A stretch of DNA of 64,000 nucleotides, taken from Fragilariopsis cylindrus CCMP1102 (lineage: Eukaryota > Bacillariophyta > Bacillariophyceae > Bacillariales > Bacillariaceae). The stretch is taken from the NCBI GenBank assembly GCA_900095095.1, contig FMBT01000304.1, positions 310,001 to 374,000 on the forward strand, read 5' to 3'. Positions 51,764 to 63,132 of the stretch are shown one piece after another. Made by a program: the position numbers and the translations under genes. Each line of letters starts with the position of its first letter. Positions within the stretch are counted from its first letter, which is position 1. Below the pieces are notes generated by a model. The model did no database searches and was not told the origin of the DNA. It saw only the letters and a list, made by a program, of their open reading frames with translations.

Positions 51764-52862
51764 TTGTTGCGATTGATACTGACGATTATGTATTTGTTTT
51801 TTTATGTAGGGGCGAACGAGTTCAGTTCAGTTGCGACACACAAAGTTTGGAGAAGGAGTTTAAGTCGTGTAACTAGTAAGGGTTTAGGTTAAGATGATGG
51901 GTGTTACTGTACATCGATTCAGCTTCCAGAAGAGGCACGATGTAATGGAGTTAGTTGATCAATAAACCAGAAAGAGAATGAATCTATCAATCGGTAAGCA
52001 GTGTAAGTGAAATGAAGTCACCTTCCTTTGAACCGGCGAAACAAAAAGAAACATTGAGTTGAGAGGTTCACGTACGGACACGTGCGTTACTACGAAAAGA
52101 TATGTATCTTTCGTTCTACAGCACCGTTATTTTGGATGATGGTGTCAGATGATGTCACTATTTCGTAACGTAGCTACCATATTAGCAGTACTATTTGGCT
52201 TTTTAAAAGAAGTCGCACAGCTTAGATCCATTGCTTGCTTTTGAACCCTTCTTTCTTCGGTCGTGCAAAGTTCGACTCGAATGAATCAAATGAATAAAAC
52301 AATCGAATGAATCGAATCAGTCAATCAAACATGATTTGTTCTTAAATCTCGCTGAAAAAAAAACTGGTTAATTCATGCAATTTTCAATCAAAAATGATCA
52401 TACATTACCAAAAAAATCATCAGATACGGTTACTATATTCCTACTCCTGGTTAAAACTGGGTCTAGAAAATGTATTTAAATTTAAACGTAAAATGAATAG
52501 TTTGTAAGTTGCATGCCGTTGAAAGTACTATAGTTTTACTAGTAATGTCTAGTAAATTGTGACTGAAAAAAAAATCAGCTGAGGACAATTTTTCAATTTT
52601 TTGGAACAAACATGGATTTGAGAAAAATAATATTTTCAATTTTGACATGATTTTTACGCGCGCCTCTTTTTTATGACCACGTACTCTTCTATGTTCGAAA
52701 ATCCATCTTCAATCCATACACACATAAGACATCAACATCAGTCACATTTTTTTTATAAAGAACAGATAAAGATACGAAGGTTGTACTACTATTACTGTAC
52801 AACAAAGAGAACGAAAAAACTCAGTCAACCAACACATCAATCAGAGAAGTGAATCGATTGAT
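51764..52862. other. Divergent intergenic region
   Basis: Holds promoters for the receptor (minus) and the two-module protein (plus). AT-rich; no repeats of note apart from gaatcaaatgaat-type short repeats near 52278-52310. Confidence 0.5.
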
Positions 52863-54132
52863 ATGTTTCCACCTCCTTCACCTCGTGTTGCCGCTCCTCA
52901 AACGCCTTCCTCTCCTCTTCAATGTGTAAATTATATTGCCGAGATTGATCTTGTCGAAGAAGATCTGGCGATTGCTGAAGGTGCCATTATAGCTGCTGGT
53001 CGTACTACTACTACTAGCAGTAGTAGTAGTACGCAGCGATTATTGGGTGTGGAATGGAATTTTCAAGACCAAAATCACATTGATAATCTAATCACATCAT
53101 TATTGATTAAATTGGATGAGATTGATATTCCTCAACGATCAGTTTATTTACAATCACAACGGAAACAACTCGTCAAACGTACTGAAGGATTGACTGATTT
53201 GTGGAAGGAACATCATCATCGTCGTAGCCCTTCTATGTCGTCGTCATCATCGTCGAAGAAGAAAGAGTCTACTACTCGCTGTGTTAGTAGTAGTACTCAA
53301 ACGAAGATAGAGAAACGTATGGCGGCAATGGAGGACAAAAATTCTACAGTGGAACCACCACTACCACCCTCGCCGTCCTCGCCGTCCTCGCCGTCGCGAT
53401 CGTCCACTCCGGTAACGAACAATGTCCCTATCGTAACTCCTATAATTGGAAAGAAACATCCTCCTGCAGTAGGAGGAAACGGATTAATAGAACGGACAGA
53501 GTTGAAGCGTATGAAATTGGATCTCAGTAATGTTGGTCGACTCAGGACAGGAACAACAAGTACATTCTATGCTATTTATAAAAACTACTATGTTCACGAA
53601 AGGGATCATGTATTTGAACAGATTGATTTAGATGATATTATTTTCAATAAATGTGGTGGAATATGGAATAATGAACTCAAAAGATACGAATTTATTAGAA
53701 ATCCAAATGCTGATCAATGTATTCATTTGTTATTATGTTACAGACTTTATATAACAATTGTAGTACCGACTAACTTTCAGTTACCAAAAAAGTAATAGTA
53801 ATAATAGTCAACAAAAACAAATACCTAAATTGTCTGAATATAAACTTCAAAATTATATCAATAAAGGCATTGATATAACAGTTGAAGAAAAAGAAGATAA
53901 ACGTTATAGTGATTATAACCCTCCTTCCTCTAATCGTAGTCAAGGTACACCATTAGCATTCAGTGTAGGAGGTAATACATTCCATCATAAAGAAAAATTA
54001 AGAGACTTCGATGGAAAATATAACCCAACGTCAAAGAAATGGATATTTGACTACGATAACAAGCACAGATCTGAATTAGAAGAATCGTATCCTGATCTAA
54101 AGATTCAATACATTTATGCGAAAAAAAAATGA
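52863..54132 (+). CDS. Protein with two related small alpha/beta modules, frame change between them
   Basis: The first frame (52863-53795) has an acidic helical N-terminus, Ser/Pro linkers and a module TFYAIYKNYYVHERDHVFEQ...GGIWNNELKRYEFIRN...ADQCIHLLL. After a stop the frame one base away (53791-54132) carries a similar module PLAFSVGGNTFHHKEKLRDF...GKYNPTSKKWIFDY...KHRSELEESYP. The pattern (residues leading to Gly-x-W/Y-N/P, Lys-x-W/Y-x-F, then a helix) resembles short nucleic-acid-processing accessory modules of the DUF5710 sort, a weak comparison. The frame change falls at aaaaaagtaatagtaataatag (53785 on), an A6 run plus microsatellite, so one gene broken by an indel is likely. Confidence 0.55.
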
Positions 54133-54446
54133 GTACAAGAAGTGAATGAGGAAGTCATCATCTACATATTTATACTATAGCTTACATCAATGAATATATT
54201 TTTATCTAACATGCACACACTAACTAACTAACTAACTAACTTATCTTTCAGGAAGAAAGAAAGAAAAGAGAAAATCAAGCTAATTCTAACACTACAGGAT
54301 TGCAACTACATTACAGTACACATAATTTCATTTGCATATTCATAAACTATATAATGAAACCCAATTATTATTTTCTTCTATGATAGTATTGTAAGGATCT
54401 ATTTGCTATTCATACGTCATCCTCGTTAATATCATCATCATCGTCA
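54133..54446. other. Convergent spacer
   Basis: Three-prime to three-prime spacer between the two-module gene and the oxygenase; contains an (actaa)(cta)n-type actaactaacta repeat at about 54220-54240. Confidence 0.6.
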
Positions 54447-55648
54447 TCATCTAAGATCATTATGTGGTGCTAATTCATTTCCCGGTGAATACGTTATTAC
54501 AACAGGGTCATCCCAATAATATCTCATTATATGCTTCCTATTACTATCATCGTTGCTGTTGCTGTTGGTGGGGGTTTCGTTAATTCTTGTGTTGTTTTTG
54601 TCCACTACACTACGTTGTATCAACAATTGTTTCGCAATATTTGGCATTCTTTGACGAATAAACATTAATACTTGATCTACCAATACACGATCTATAACTT
54701 GTTGTGTAGGATGATTGTACCGTGAATATAATGTCCATTTTTCTGTCTTACATCCTCCTTTTGTTTTGTTTTCCAAATGAATCCGTTCTGTGTCATTCAC
54801 AATAGATTGCATTCTATTTCTGTCATTAAATTAGGTAAAACAATAACAGTATTGTGAAGTATTGATGAGTTAAAACTACTTTTCGTTGTCGGCCTTTCTA
54901 TTACTTCTGTATAATCGTCGGTAGTATTCGCATCGTTATTGCCATTGTCATTGGTCTCAGCTTCAAAAATCTCGACGACCACGTCATCATTGATACAGGA
55001 TGATCCAGACTTATTATTGTTTGACAATCCATCATTATCAGCTATCTTAATTTCATTACTTAGCTTAATTTCAAAGTAATCTGACACTAATGGATCAAAT
55101 AATAATTCCTTTATTTCTTTTTGTTGTTTGTGGTTGTTTGAATTCATTTGTTGTTTACTAAGACGATGACAGTCGACTATGGTTGTCTTATTACTTTCAG
55201 TCACCCATGATAAATGACATCTACGACTTGTTTCTTCTGTATCTGTATCGTCTGCTGATAACGTAGTGGTAGTAGTATCTTTGTTGGATGTCGAAGAAGA
55301 TGGTGGTAATATATCATTGTCGAGGCGCGTTGTGATAATATCTGTGTCGGCGATGGGTAGTTGAGTCGTCGGAACGCTATACGATGATGATGTCAATGAT
55401 AACACTATAACGGCTGCAGTTGCAGTAATAGCACCACCAATCTTATTATATGCATCATTACTGGTTATTGGGGGCTCGCTGCTGATGTTGATATTATTTG
55501 TTCCTCCTCGGAAAAAGTAACGACGAATACTACGAGTAACGTGAGTGTTATTATCCTGATGATGATGAAAGCACGATGCTCGTAGAAGTCGACGACGTTT
55601 TGACACCGATACGATGATAGAAGATGACGACGAAGATGATAGCAGCAT
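54447..55648 (-). pseudogene. 2-oxoglutarate/Fe(II) oxygenase (prolyl hydroxylase-like), frame-broken and C-truncated
   Basis: The first frame starts ATG at 55648 with a basic Ser-rich leader (possible organelle signal) and a hydrophobic stretch (ITATAAVIVLSLTSSSY). Low-complexity linkers follow, ending NTVIVLPNLMTEIECNLL, the typical opening of a P4H-type domain. At about 54800-54815 homology moves to a frame one base away (MQSIVNDTERIHLE, ... QVLMFIRQRMPNIAKQLL, YYWDDPVVITYSPGNELAPH, then NDLR and stop). PHND is the metal-binding His-x-Asp. The second metal His and the oxoglutarate-binding basic residue expected some 60-80 residues later are absent. So either a pseudogene or a gene with more than one base error; the converging neighbour leaves little room. 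Confidence 0.6.
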
Positions 55649-55837
55649 TTCTGAATTGAATTCATAGAAGATCTTGGTTTCAAATCAATTTAACTTTTTT
55701 TCAATTACATTTTGTTCAATTACGGTAACGTTAACGTTACAATACACTGTAACACGAATACAGGGCCTTGCGGAAATAATAATTGTTGAGGGCTTGCTAG
55801 AAACTAAATACCTCTAGTTTTTGAGCGTATTAGGGGG

Positions 55838-56166
55838 CACTAGTACTACTTTGGTGCGTTACATCCCTCAAACAGATCATTCTTTTGAATTTTCGTGCAG
55901 AGGAATCTGTCGAAAGCATTGAATAAATCTCCGCGTGGAACTAGTCATTAATATAAAATCTAAAGCATGCCCAAATTTTACTAGTAATTGTTAGTCTACT
56001 ATATAATAACAACTTTAGCATCAAGTATATACACCTAAAGTATCATATTTTTGGCAAATTAAAATATGAAATTTACAATTGTCCTATTGGATGGAGAACT
56101 GTTGTATTCCTTAGTCTTGTAAGCCTACTGGTATCTCATAATGCAGGCTCACACACAGCACACATT
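55838..56166 (+). repeat. Left terminal inverted repeat
   Basis: About 329 bp; inverted counterpart of 59850-60179, roughly 75-85 percent similar by eye, best conserved around ctccgcgtggaactagt and ctcacacacagcac. Confidence 0.8.
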
Positions 56167-58366
56167 TTAGAGATTTAAAATGTATGTGTACACACAACAA
56201 AATTTCTCATTTGAAAGTGTTGCAAATGACAATAACAGATGGGTTGGGTGAACTATCATCCGCATAGTATATTAGAACATTGTGTTTGCCTTCTACCAAT
56301 TTTCTGTTCCTGTGGTTGCAAAATAAAATGCATTTTGCTGTTGTGGAAGATTTTCGATCAAAATGAACCACAAAATAACTCATTCGAAAGGGTTGCAGGG
56401 AACAGCATCAGATGGATCAGGTCCAAGAGCATTCACATAGTGTACTAGAGCATTGTATTTGCCTCCTACCAATTTTCCGGTGCTGTGGTTACAGAATGAT
56501 ATCCATTTTGCTGTTGTGGAAGGTACACAAACAACAAGATTTTCGATCAAAATGAACCACAAAATAACTCATTCGAAAGGGTTGCAGGGAACAGCATCAG
56601 ATGGATCAGGTCCAAGAGCATTCACATAGTGTACTAGAGCATTGTATTTGCCTCCTACCAATGTTCTGGTGCTGTGGTTACAGAATGATATCCATTTTGC
56701 TGTTGTGGAAGGTACACAAACAACAAGATTTTCGATCAAAATGAACCACAAAATAACTCATTCGAAAGGGTTGCAGGGAACAGCATCAGATGGATCAGGT
56801 CCAAGAGCATTCACATAGTGTACTAGAGCATTGTATTTGCCTCCTACCAATGTTCTGGTGCTGTGGTTACAGAATGATATCCATTTTGCTGTTGTGGAAG
56901 GTACACAAACAACAAGATTTTCGATCAAAATGAACCACAAAATAACTCATTCGAAAGGGTTGCAGGGAACAGTATCAGATGGATCAGGTCCAAGAGCATT
57001 CACATAGTGTACTAGAGCATTGTATTTGCCTCCTACCAATTTTCTGGTGCTGTGGTTACAGAATGATATCCATTTTGCTGTTGTGGAAGGTACACAAACA
57101 ACAAGATTTTCGATCAAAATGAACCACAAAATAACTCATTCGAAAGGGTTGCAGGGAACAGCATCAGATGGATCAGGTCCAAGAGCATTCACATAGTGTA
57201 CTAGAGCATTGTATTTGCCTCCTACCAATTTTCTGGTGCTGTGGTTACAGAATGATATCCATTTTGCTGTTGTGGAAGGTACACAAACAACAAGATTTTC
57301 GATCAAAATGAACCACAAAATAACTCATTCGAAAGGATTGCAGAGAACAGCATCAGATGGATCAGGTCCAAGAGCATTCACATAGTGTACTAGAGCATTG
57401 TATTTGCCTCCTACCAATGTTCTGGTGCTGTGGTTACAGAATGATATTCATTTTGCTGTTGTGGAAGGCACACAAACAACAAGATTTTCGAACAAAATGA
57501 ACCACAAAATAACTCATTCGAAAGGGTTGCAGGGGACAACACCAAATAGGTTGGGTGCACAAACATCCACCTAGTGTACTAATACATTGTGTTTGTTTCC
57601 TACAACTTTTCTGTTCATGTGGTTGAGGAATAAAATTCATTACACTTTTATGGCAGGCACACAAAAATAACAAGCTTTTTGACCAGAATGAACCACAAAA
57701 TATCTCATTTGAAACGGTTGCAGAGGACAACACCAGATGAGTTAGGTGCACAAACATTCACATGGTGTACTAGAACATTGGGTTTGCCTCCCACAACTTT
57801 TCTATTCCTGTGGTTGCAGAATTAAATCATGTTCCTTGTTGTTGCACACACAAAATAACAAGATTTTGGATCAGAAATGAAAGCAAAAAATCTCATTTGA
57901 AAGGGTTGCAGAGGACAACATCATTTAGGCCGGGTGCACTAATATCCACATAGTGTACTAGAGCATTGTGTTTACCTCCTACAACTTCCCTATTCCTGTG
58001 GTTGAGGAATAAAATCCATTTAGCTTTTGTGGCAGACACACACCAAAAAACATGATTTTGGATCAGAAATGAACAAAAAATATCTCATTTGAAAGGATTG
58101 CAGACAACAATACCTGATGGGTTGGGTGCACTATTATCCACATAGTGTACTAGAACATTGTGTTTGCCTCCTACTACTTTTATCTATCTATGGTTGCGGA
58201 ATAAAATTCATTTTGCTGTTGTGGCAGGCACACAAACAACATGATTTTGGATAAGAAATAATGAACAGCAAAATTTCTCATTTATGTTTACAGAGGACAA
58301 CACCAGATGGGCCGGGTGCACTAACATCCACATAGTGTACTAGAACATAGTGTTTGCCTCCTACTG
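56166..58366. repeat. 189-bp satellite array, about 11-12 units
   Basis: Six nearly identical 189-bp units run exactly from 56351 to 57484 (ttttcgatcaaaatgaacca recurs at 56351, 56540, 56729, 56918, 57107, 57296). One diverged unit precedes them and about five increasingly diverged units follow to 58366 (starts near 57485, 57676, 57864, 58054, 58245). The homogenised centre with decayed edges is the pattern of unequal exchange or conversion. 189 is divisible by three, so repeated 60-codon frames appear; they begin with TTG and are not genes. Confidence 0.97.
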
Positions 58367-59045
58367 AAGTAATTCTGATTGGTAACATTTTCATCTCACA
58401 ACTTTTCCAATTGAGTTTGGTTATTGGAATATAAACAACTTTGATATGAATAATAAGATGAATTACCTCTCCTTAGGTTCTAGAACCAGCATGGTGCACC
58501 ATCAAAATACCACCAGTCATCCATCTCATACCTCTAGGGAATGAACCAAGGGTCATGATCTTTCATACTAACCTTATTCTTGCCTCCAGAACACAAACAT
58601 TGCATTTTGGCCAACATGTCATATTTCCATGCCCAAAAGTATCTTTCAGAAATAGGCTGCCACAACATCAAAAAAAGGAATTGGACCATGGTTTGAACAC
58701 CCAGATACCTTCCATATACACTTGACTAAAGTAATTCTGATTGGTATCTCCAGTGGAGTTTGGTAATTGAAATATTAAACAACTTTAACTTCTCCTTAGG
58801 TTCTAGAACCAGCATGGTGCACCAAAATACCACCCAGTCATCCATCTCATACCCATAGGGGATGAACCAAGGGTTGCGATCCCTCATGTACATACCTTAT
58901 TCTTGCCTCCAGAACACCAACATTACATTTTGGCCAACATGTCATATTTCAATGCCCAAAAGTACCATTCAGAAATAGGCTGCCACCAGATCAAAAAAGT
59001 ACTTAGACCATGGTTTCAACACCCAGATACCTTACATATATGCAT
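58367..59045. repeat. 362-bp direct duplication inside the element
   Basis: Copies at 58367-58728 and 58729-59045 share aagtaattctgattggta, ctccttaggttctagaacca, gcatggtgcacca, cttattcttgcctccagaac and ttggccaacatgtcatattt. The second has lost about 45 bp. Confidence 0.92.
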
Positions 59046-59849
59046 ATGGTCAAAATATACTAACAATACTTTGAACATTTGCCATATTGGTGGTGTGGTG
59101 GGGAGGAAAAAATGCACACAGTACAAAAATATTGGGGATGCTACTGCACCCATACCAGGTGTGCTGAGTCCCAAATAAAATAGCTAGGCATCAATCTAAC
59201 TCATTAATGTTTTGGATTCTATTATTGCTTTAGGTAACCATACATATATTTGAGGTGTCATGGGTCAAAACCCACCACTATTATAACACACAATTTCTCT
59301 AAGTGCCAAATGCGCGTGTAATCAAGGCTGTGATGCACCATCAATACAGACCTAATAACCTTGAAAGATTATATGGAGCTCGACATTATACCTATGGGCA
59401 CAAGGTCCAACTGTTGCCTAGGGCTATAGGGAGTTTAGGAAGGCGTCGTGGTGTGCTAAGCACCCAAAAGGGTCATTTAGGCCCCAAAACAGGTTTTCCC
59501 CCTTTAGCACCCACATCAGCATGGTCCTGCCCATAGCTTGCCAAGTTTATGTTGCCTTTGGTATATATGGTCAACTCCATGTGCTTACTTTGGGATAATT
59601 CATCCTTCTGAGTGTGTACTAGGTCACATACCCTCCCCAAATGGGCCATTTTCCCATGTCCTAGGCTGTATCACACCCTTTACCACCTTCCAGTATGAAG
59701 AGCACATACCTAGCGCCCCAAAGTCCGGTCCAGATATCCACCCTATACATATGGCAAGGTAAAGGAACTCTTCCTGACCAAAAAGAAGCATTTTCCTGGA
59801 AGTTCTACCCTGGTTTGTGTCCTGAACAAGATATCTCATAAAAAGATGA

Positions 59850-60179
59850 TGCGTGCTGTGTGTGAGCCTACATTGTGAGATACCAGTAGGCTCAGGAGAC
59901 TAAGGAATATAACAATTCTCCATCCAATAGGTCAAATGTAAACTTCATAGTTTATTTTTCCAAAAAAATTACTCTTTAGGTGTATATATTTGATGCTAAA
60001 TTTATTATTATATACTACAGTAACAAATACAAGTAAAATTTTGGGCATTATTTAGTTTTTATATTAATTACTAGTTCCACGCGGAGATTCATTTAAGCGT
60101 TTCGCTAGATCCCCCGGCGCGAAAATTCAAATAAATGATGACTGTTTGCGGGTTGTAACGCAACAAAGTGTCACTATTG
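59850..60179 (-). repeat. Right terminal inverted repeat
   Basis: Inverted counterpart of 55838-56166. Just inside it (59748-59825) lies the block shared with 27715-27800. Confidence 0.8.
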
Positions 60180-60397
60180 AAATACTAGTACATCAAAATG
60201 GTTGTGTCTGTGTCGTCCTCTAGAGCAGGCTAGAGTTTCCACTCACGTACAGTAGGATCGCCGCTGCAGAACGCGCATCTTTCATTTACGACACAGAATG
60301 ATGTGACTTGTGATTGCTCTTCGATTCATTCGACTCGAAATCTCAACTTCAAAAAAATGGCGCGAAAATCTTCATCATCAAAAAGCGCGTCGTAAGG

Positions 60398-61766
60398 ATG
60401 GAAGTTCTAAATTCTGAGGAATGGGATGAGCGACTAATGCTAAATATCTACAAATCGATCATGCTACAGTACAATCGTACTCCTGTATTGTGTGTACACG
60501 TATTGTGCAATTATCAAGAACTTGTGCATATCCACCGATAAAATAACGAAGCAACAGCCATCAGCATCACCATCTTCTATGTCATCCTCCTCATCAACGG
60601 AATCGCCGCCGTTGGTATTGACACCACCTGATATTAGTCGTTCCGTTATTGGTCGTAATATTAATAGTAGATGGATATCGTTCATTCAAAATGATGAATT
60701 ATCATGTTATTCTTTCTATCTACCACACTACGACGACGACGACACGTCATCAACGGTAGTCAATACAGTTGGAAATAATAGTAACAAGCACAACGATGAT
60801 GAGTCTACTACACGTACTAATCCTGATAATCCAAATCCTGATAATCCAAATCCAAATCCAAATCCAGATCCAAATCCAAAGACTACTACTACTGCCCGTA
60901 CTAGTAGCATATTCACTTCTAAACAATTGGATGAATGGTTCTATAAATTGCATCCATCGCGCTATAATAATATTGACAACGATGACGATGTCGATAATGC
61001 ATCATCAGCATCATCAGCATCAGCATCAGCATGGACATCCGCTAGTTATAAAAATCAATTATTATTACGTAAAACAGCATGGTATACATTCAATAAAGAA
61101 TGTGTTTGTGAATATGGTTATTCTGATACATGGCAAAAACAAATACAAAGTAAAGAGATGATAAATGTATTACAGGAAATAACAGAAGTCGTTTCTTCTA
61201 ATCTAGGCCAAGAAGAAGAAGAATTGAACTGTGTTAATTTAAATTATTATCCATCTGCTGGTGGTATTGGTTTTCATGCGGATGATGAATATATGTTTGA
61301 TGGATTGAATCGTAATACAAAAATAATATCACTTTCACTTTGTTGTACTACTACTACTACTAGTACTTGTTTACATAAACCAAATAATAATTATAAAAAT
61401 AAAAATTGGGGTGCAAGAAAATTTCAAATCAAAAAACGAGATAACAATAAAAGTGAAAGTGACGATGACGATGACAATGACGATAAAAATGTAGTACACG
61501 AAATTATATTACGACATGGTGATATAGTAACAATGGAAGGGATGTTTCAAAAATATTATCTACATTCAATTTGGCCTGGTGATGATGATGATAATAGTAT
61601 TGATTACAATGATGACGATCTTTGTCAAGGAGAAAGGATTAATCTTACATGGAGAACTATTGTAAAACATTTAGGTAGTGGTGGTTCATCATCAATAGAA
61701 GAAGTAGAAGATTTTCATGGTATAACTTGTCCATTGTCATTGTCATTGTCGTCATCATCATCGTAG
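60398..61766 (+). CDS. AlkB-like 2-oxoglutarate/Fe(II) dioxygenase
   Basis: Likely ATG at 60398 (MEVLNSEEWDERLMLNIYKS), a 58-bp GT-AG intron (60494-60551, phase 0) and a main exon to 61766. The alternative is an ATG at 60579 without intron. After Ser/Asn/Pro low-complexity the AlkB core is seen: RKTAWYTFNKECVCEYGYS, NLNYYPSAGGIGFHADDE (His-x-Asp metal ligands), NTKIISLSLC, HGDIVTMEGMFQKYYLHS (second metal His), GERINLTWRTIVKHL (oxoglutarate-binding Arg). The family oxidatively removes alkyl groups from DNA, RNA or protein. Acidic insertions (DDDDDNDD, GDDDDNSIDYNDDD) widen the loops. Substrate unknown. It is transcribed away from the TIR element that ends about 220 bp upstream. Confidence 0.8.
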
Positions 61767-63132
61767 GGGTATTAATGTAGTAGTTATTTATAAAAAGATA
61801 GATGACTTGTTACTCTACTGCTACTTCCTCCAGCGAGCGCTTATTGACGGCGCGCTGTCGCTTAAAAATTTAGCGTGTGTTATTAACACGTTCAACAGTC
61901 AATCTTGATTATTTTTTGCGTTTGGTTCCATTGACGCTAGATCTGTTCCGATTGAATTCAACGCGACAAAGATCGTACCACGCACAGTAGCAGTTCGTTT
62001 CTCCCCTCTCGCGCCGATGTTTGTTTGGGGGGAAAAGTTCTCCTACTGTATTCTTCAATAATAAAATCCTGAAATAAAAAACGTATGAACAAATAAAGCC
62101 TATGATTAGTAATTAGGGAAAGAAAATACCGTTCTCCAGGGGGCATATGTAGCTGAAATTGGGTACGCTGATAATTGAAATATAGGTAAACCGCATACAT
62201 TATTATTATTGATATTGCGTTACCATTGAGTCGACGTCTTCTTATGGTAATACTATTAGTGGCGTAATGTCATCATTTATCGGACACTTATTGTACTGGA
62301 GCCTGTACTGGTATCAGGAAAATATCGAACGAAAGAAAACGGTCAGGTGTACAATAAGTATCTAATCGTGGTAGCCTAACTCACTGTTACTGGTATAAGT
62401 AGGAATAGTGTTCATAATATATATATCGTTGTCGTCGACGTTTGAAGTGGTAATACTATTGAGTGGCGTAATGCTGTCATCATTATCGGACATTCATTGT
62501 ACTGGTATTAGGAAAAGTTCGAACGAAAGAAAACAGTCAAGTGTACAATAAGTATCTAATCGTATGACTAGGAACAGTGGTCATATATATCACAAAAATA
62601 TCAGCCAAATACCGTACAGTATGCACTTTTTCTTCAACAACAAAGTAGATTAATTACGAAACAGAAGGAATCATTTCTATCTTAGTCTCTAGTATAAGTA
62701 AGGTATATCTCATTTTTATGCATGTATTCCCACGAATATATCAGTTTAGAACACCAGTACATATAGTATTGAATTATTCCACGAATACCTACGATTAGTA
62801 TATAAGGAAAGAACATCTGTTTTCTACGGGCATAGGTAACTTAGGAAAGTCCCCCGGCTTCGCCGAGAGGTTGCAAAAGTACTATATGTATCGAAACGTG
62901 ATACGACAATGTAATGCGCTAAAGACGAGAAAGTGAAACAAAAGAAGACGAACTGTGGCTTTGTAGATGTTCTATTTTGTTTAGAAATCTATCTACGATG
63001 GCAGCAGCTAGCAGCTTCAATAGAAATTTTACAGCGATCTGTAGTAATAATAAGTAGAAAAAATTAACTTCTTTTAACCTAACGTGATAGCTAATCATTT
63101 TTATTGTATTGTATTTTATTTTATATTACTAT
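61767..63132. other. Intergenic region
   Basis: No gene seen. gtgttattaacacg (61877-61890) resembles the palindrome at 26799-26817. A 200-bp duplication is listed separately. Confidence 0.5.
62232..62600. repeat. Diverged ~205-bp tandem duplication
   Basis: Copies starting tcgacgtctt (62232) and tcgacgtttg (near 62437) share ggtaatactatt, agtggcgtaatg, catcattatcggaca, ttgtactggta, cgaacgaaagaaaac and gtgtacaataagtatctaatcgt blocks. Confidence 0.85.

Larger units (their letters stand above)
55838..60179. mobile_element. 4.34-kb element with ~330-bp terminal inverted repeats and internal satellite
   Basis: The left end (CACTAGTACTACTTTGG at 55838) and the inverted right end (CAATAGTGACACTTTG, ending 60179) begin long imperfect TIRs. 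They share tgcgttacaac/tc, ttgaattttcg, ctccgcgtggaactagt, atacacctaaag, cctattggatggagaa and tagcctactggtatctca-type blocks. Between them are a 189-bp tandem array, a 362-bp direct duplication and unique sequence. No transposase was recognised, so it is probably non-autonomous. Long TIRs recall Mutator-like elements; no clear target-site duplication was seen. Confidence 0.75.

Noticed and set aside
53785-53810. A 16-nt GT-AG micro-intron joining the two modules
   Set aside because: The frame would be kept, but introns this short are not known to me in diatoms; an indel in the A6 run is simpler.
56166-58366. CRISPR-like array or repeated 60-residue genes
   Set aside because: Units are contiguous 189-bp satellite copies without unique spacers; the repeated frames begin with TTG and carry no domain.
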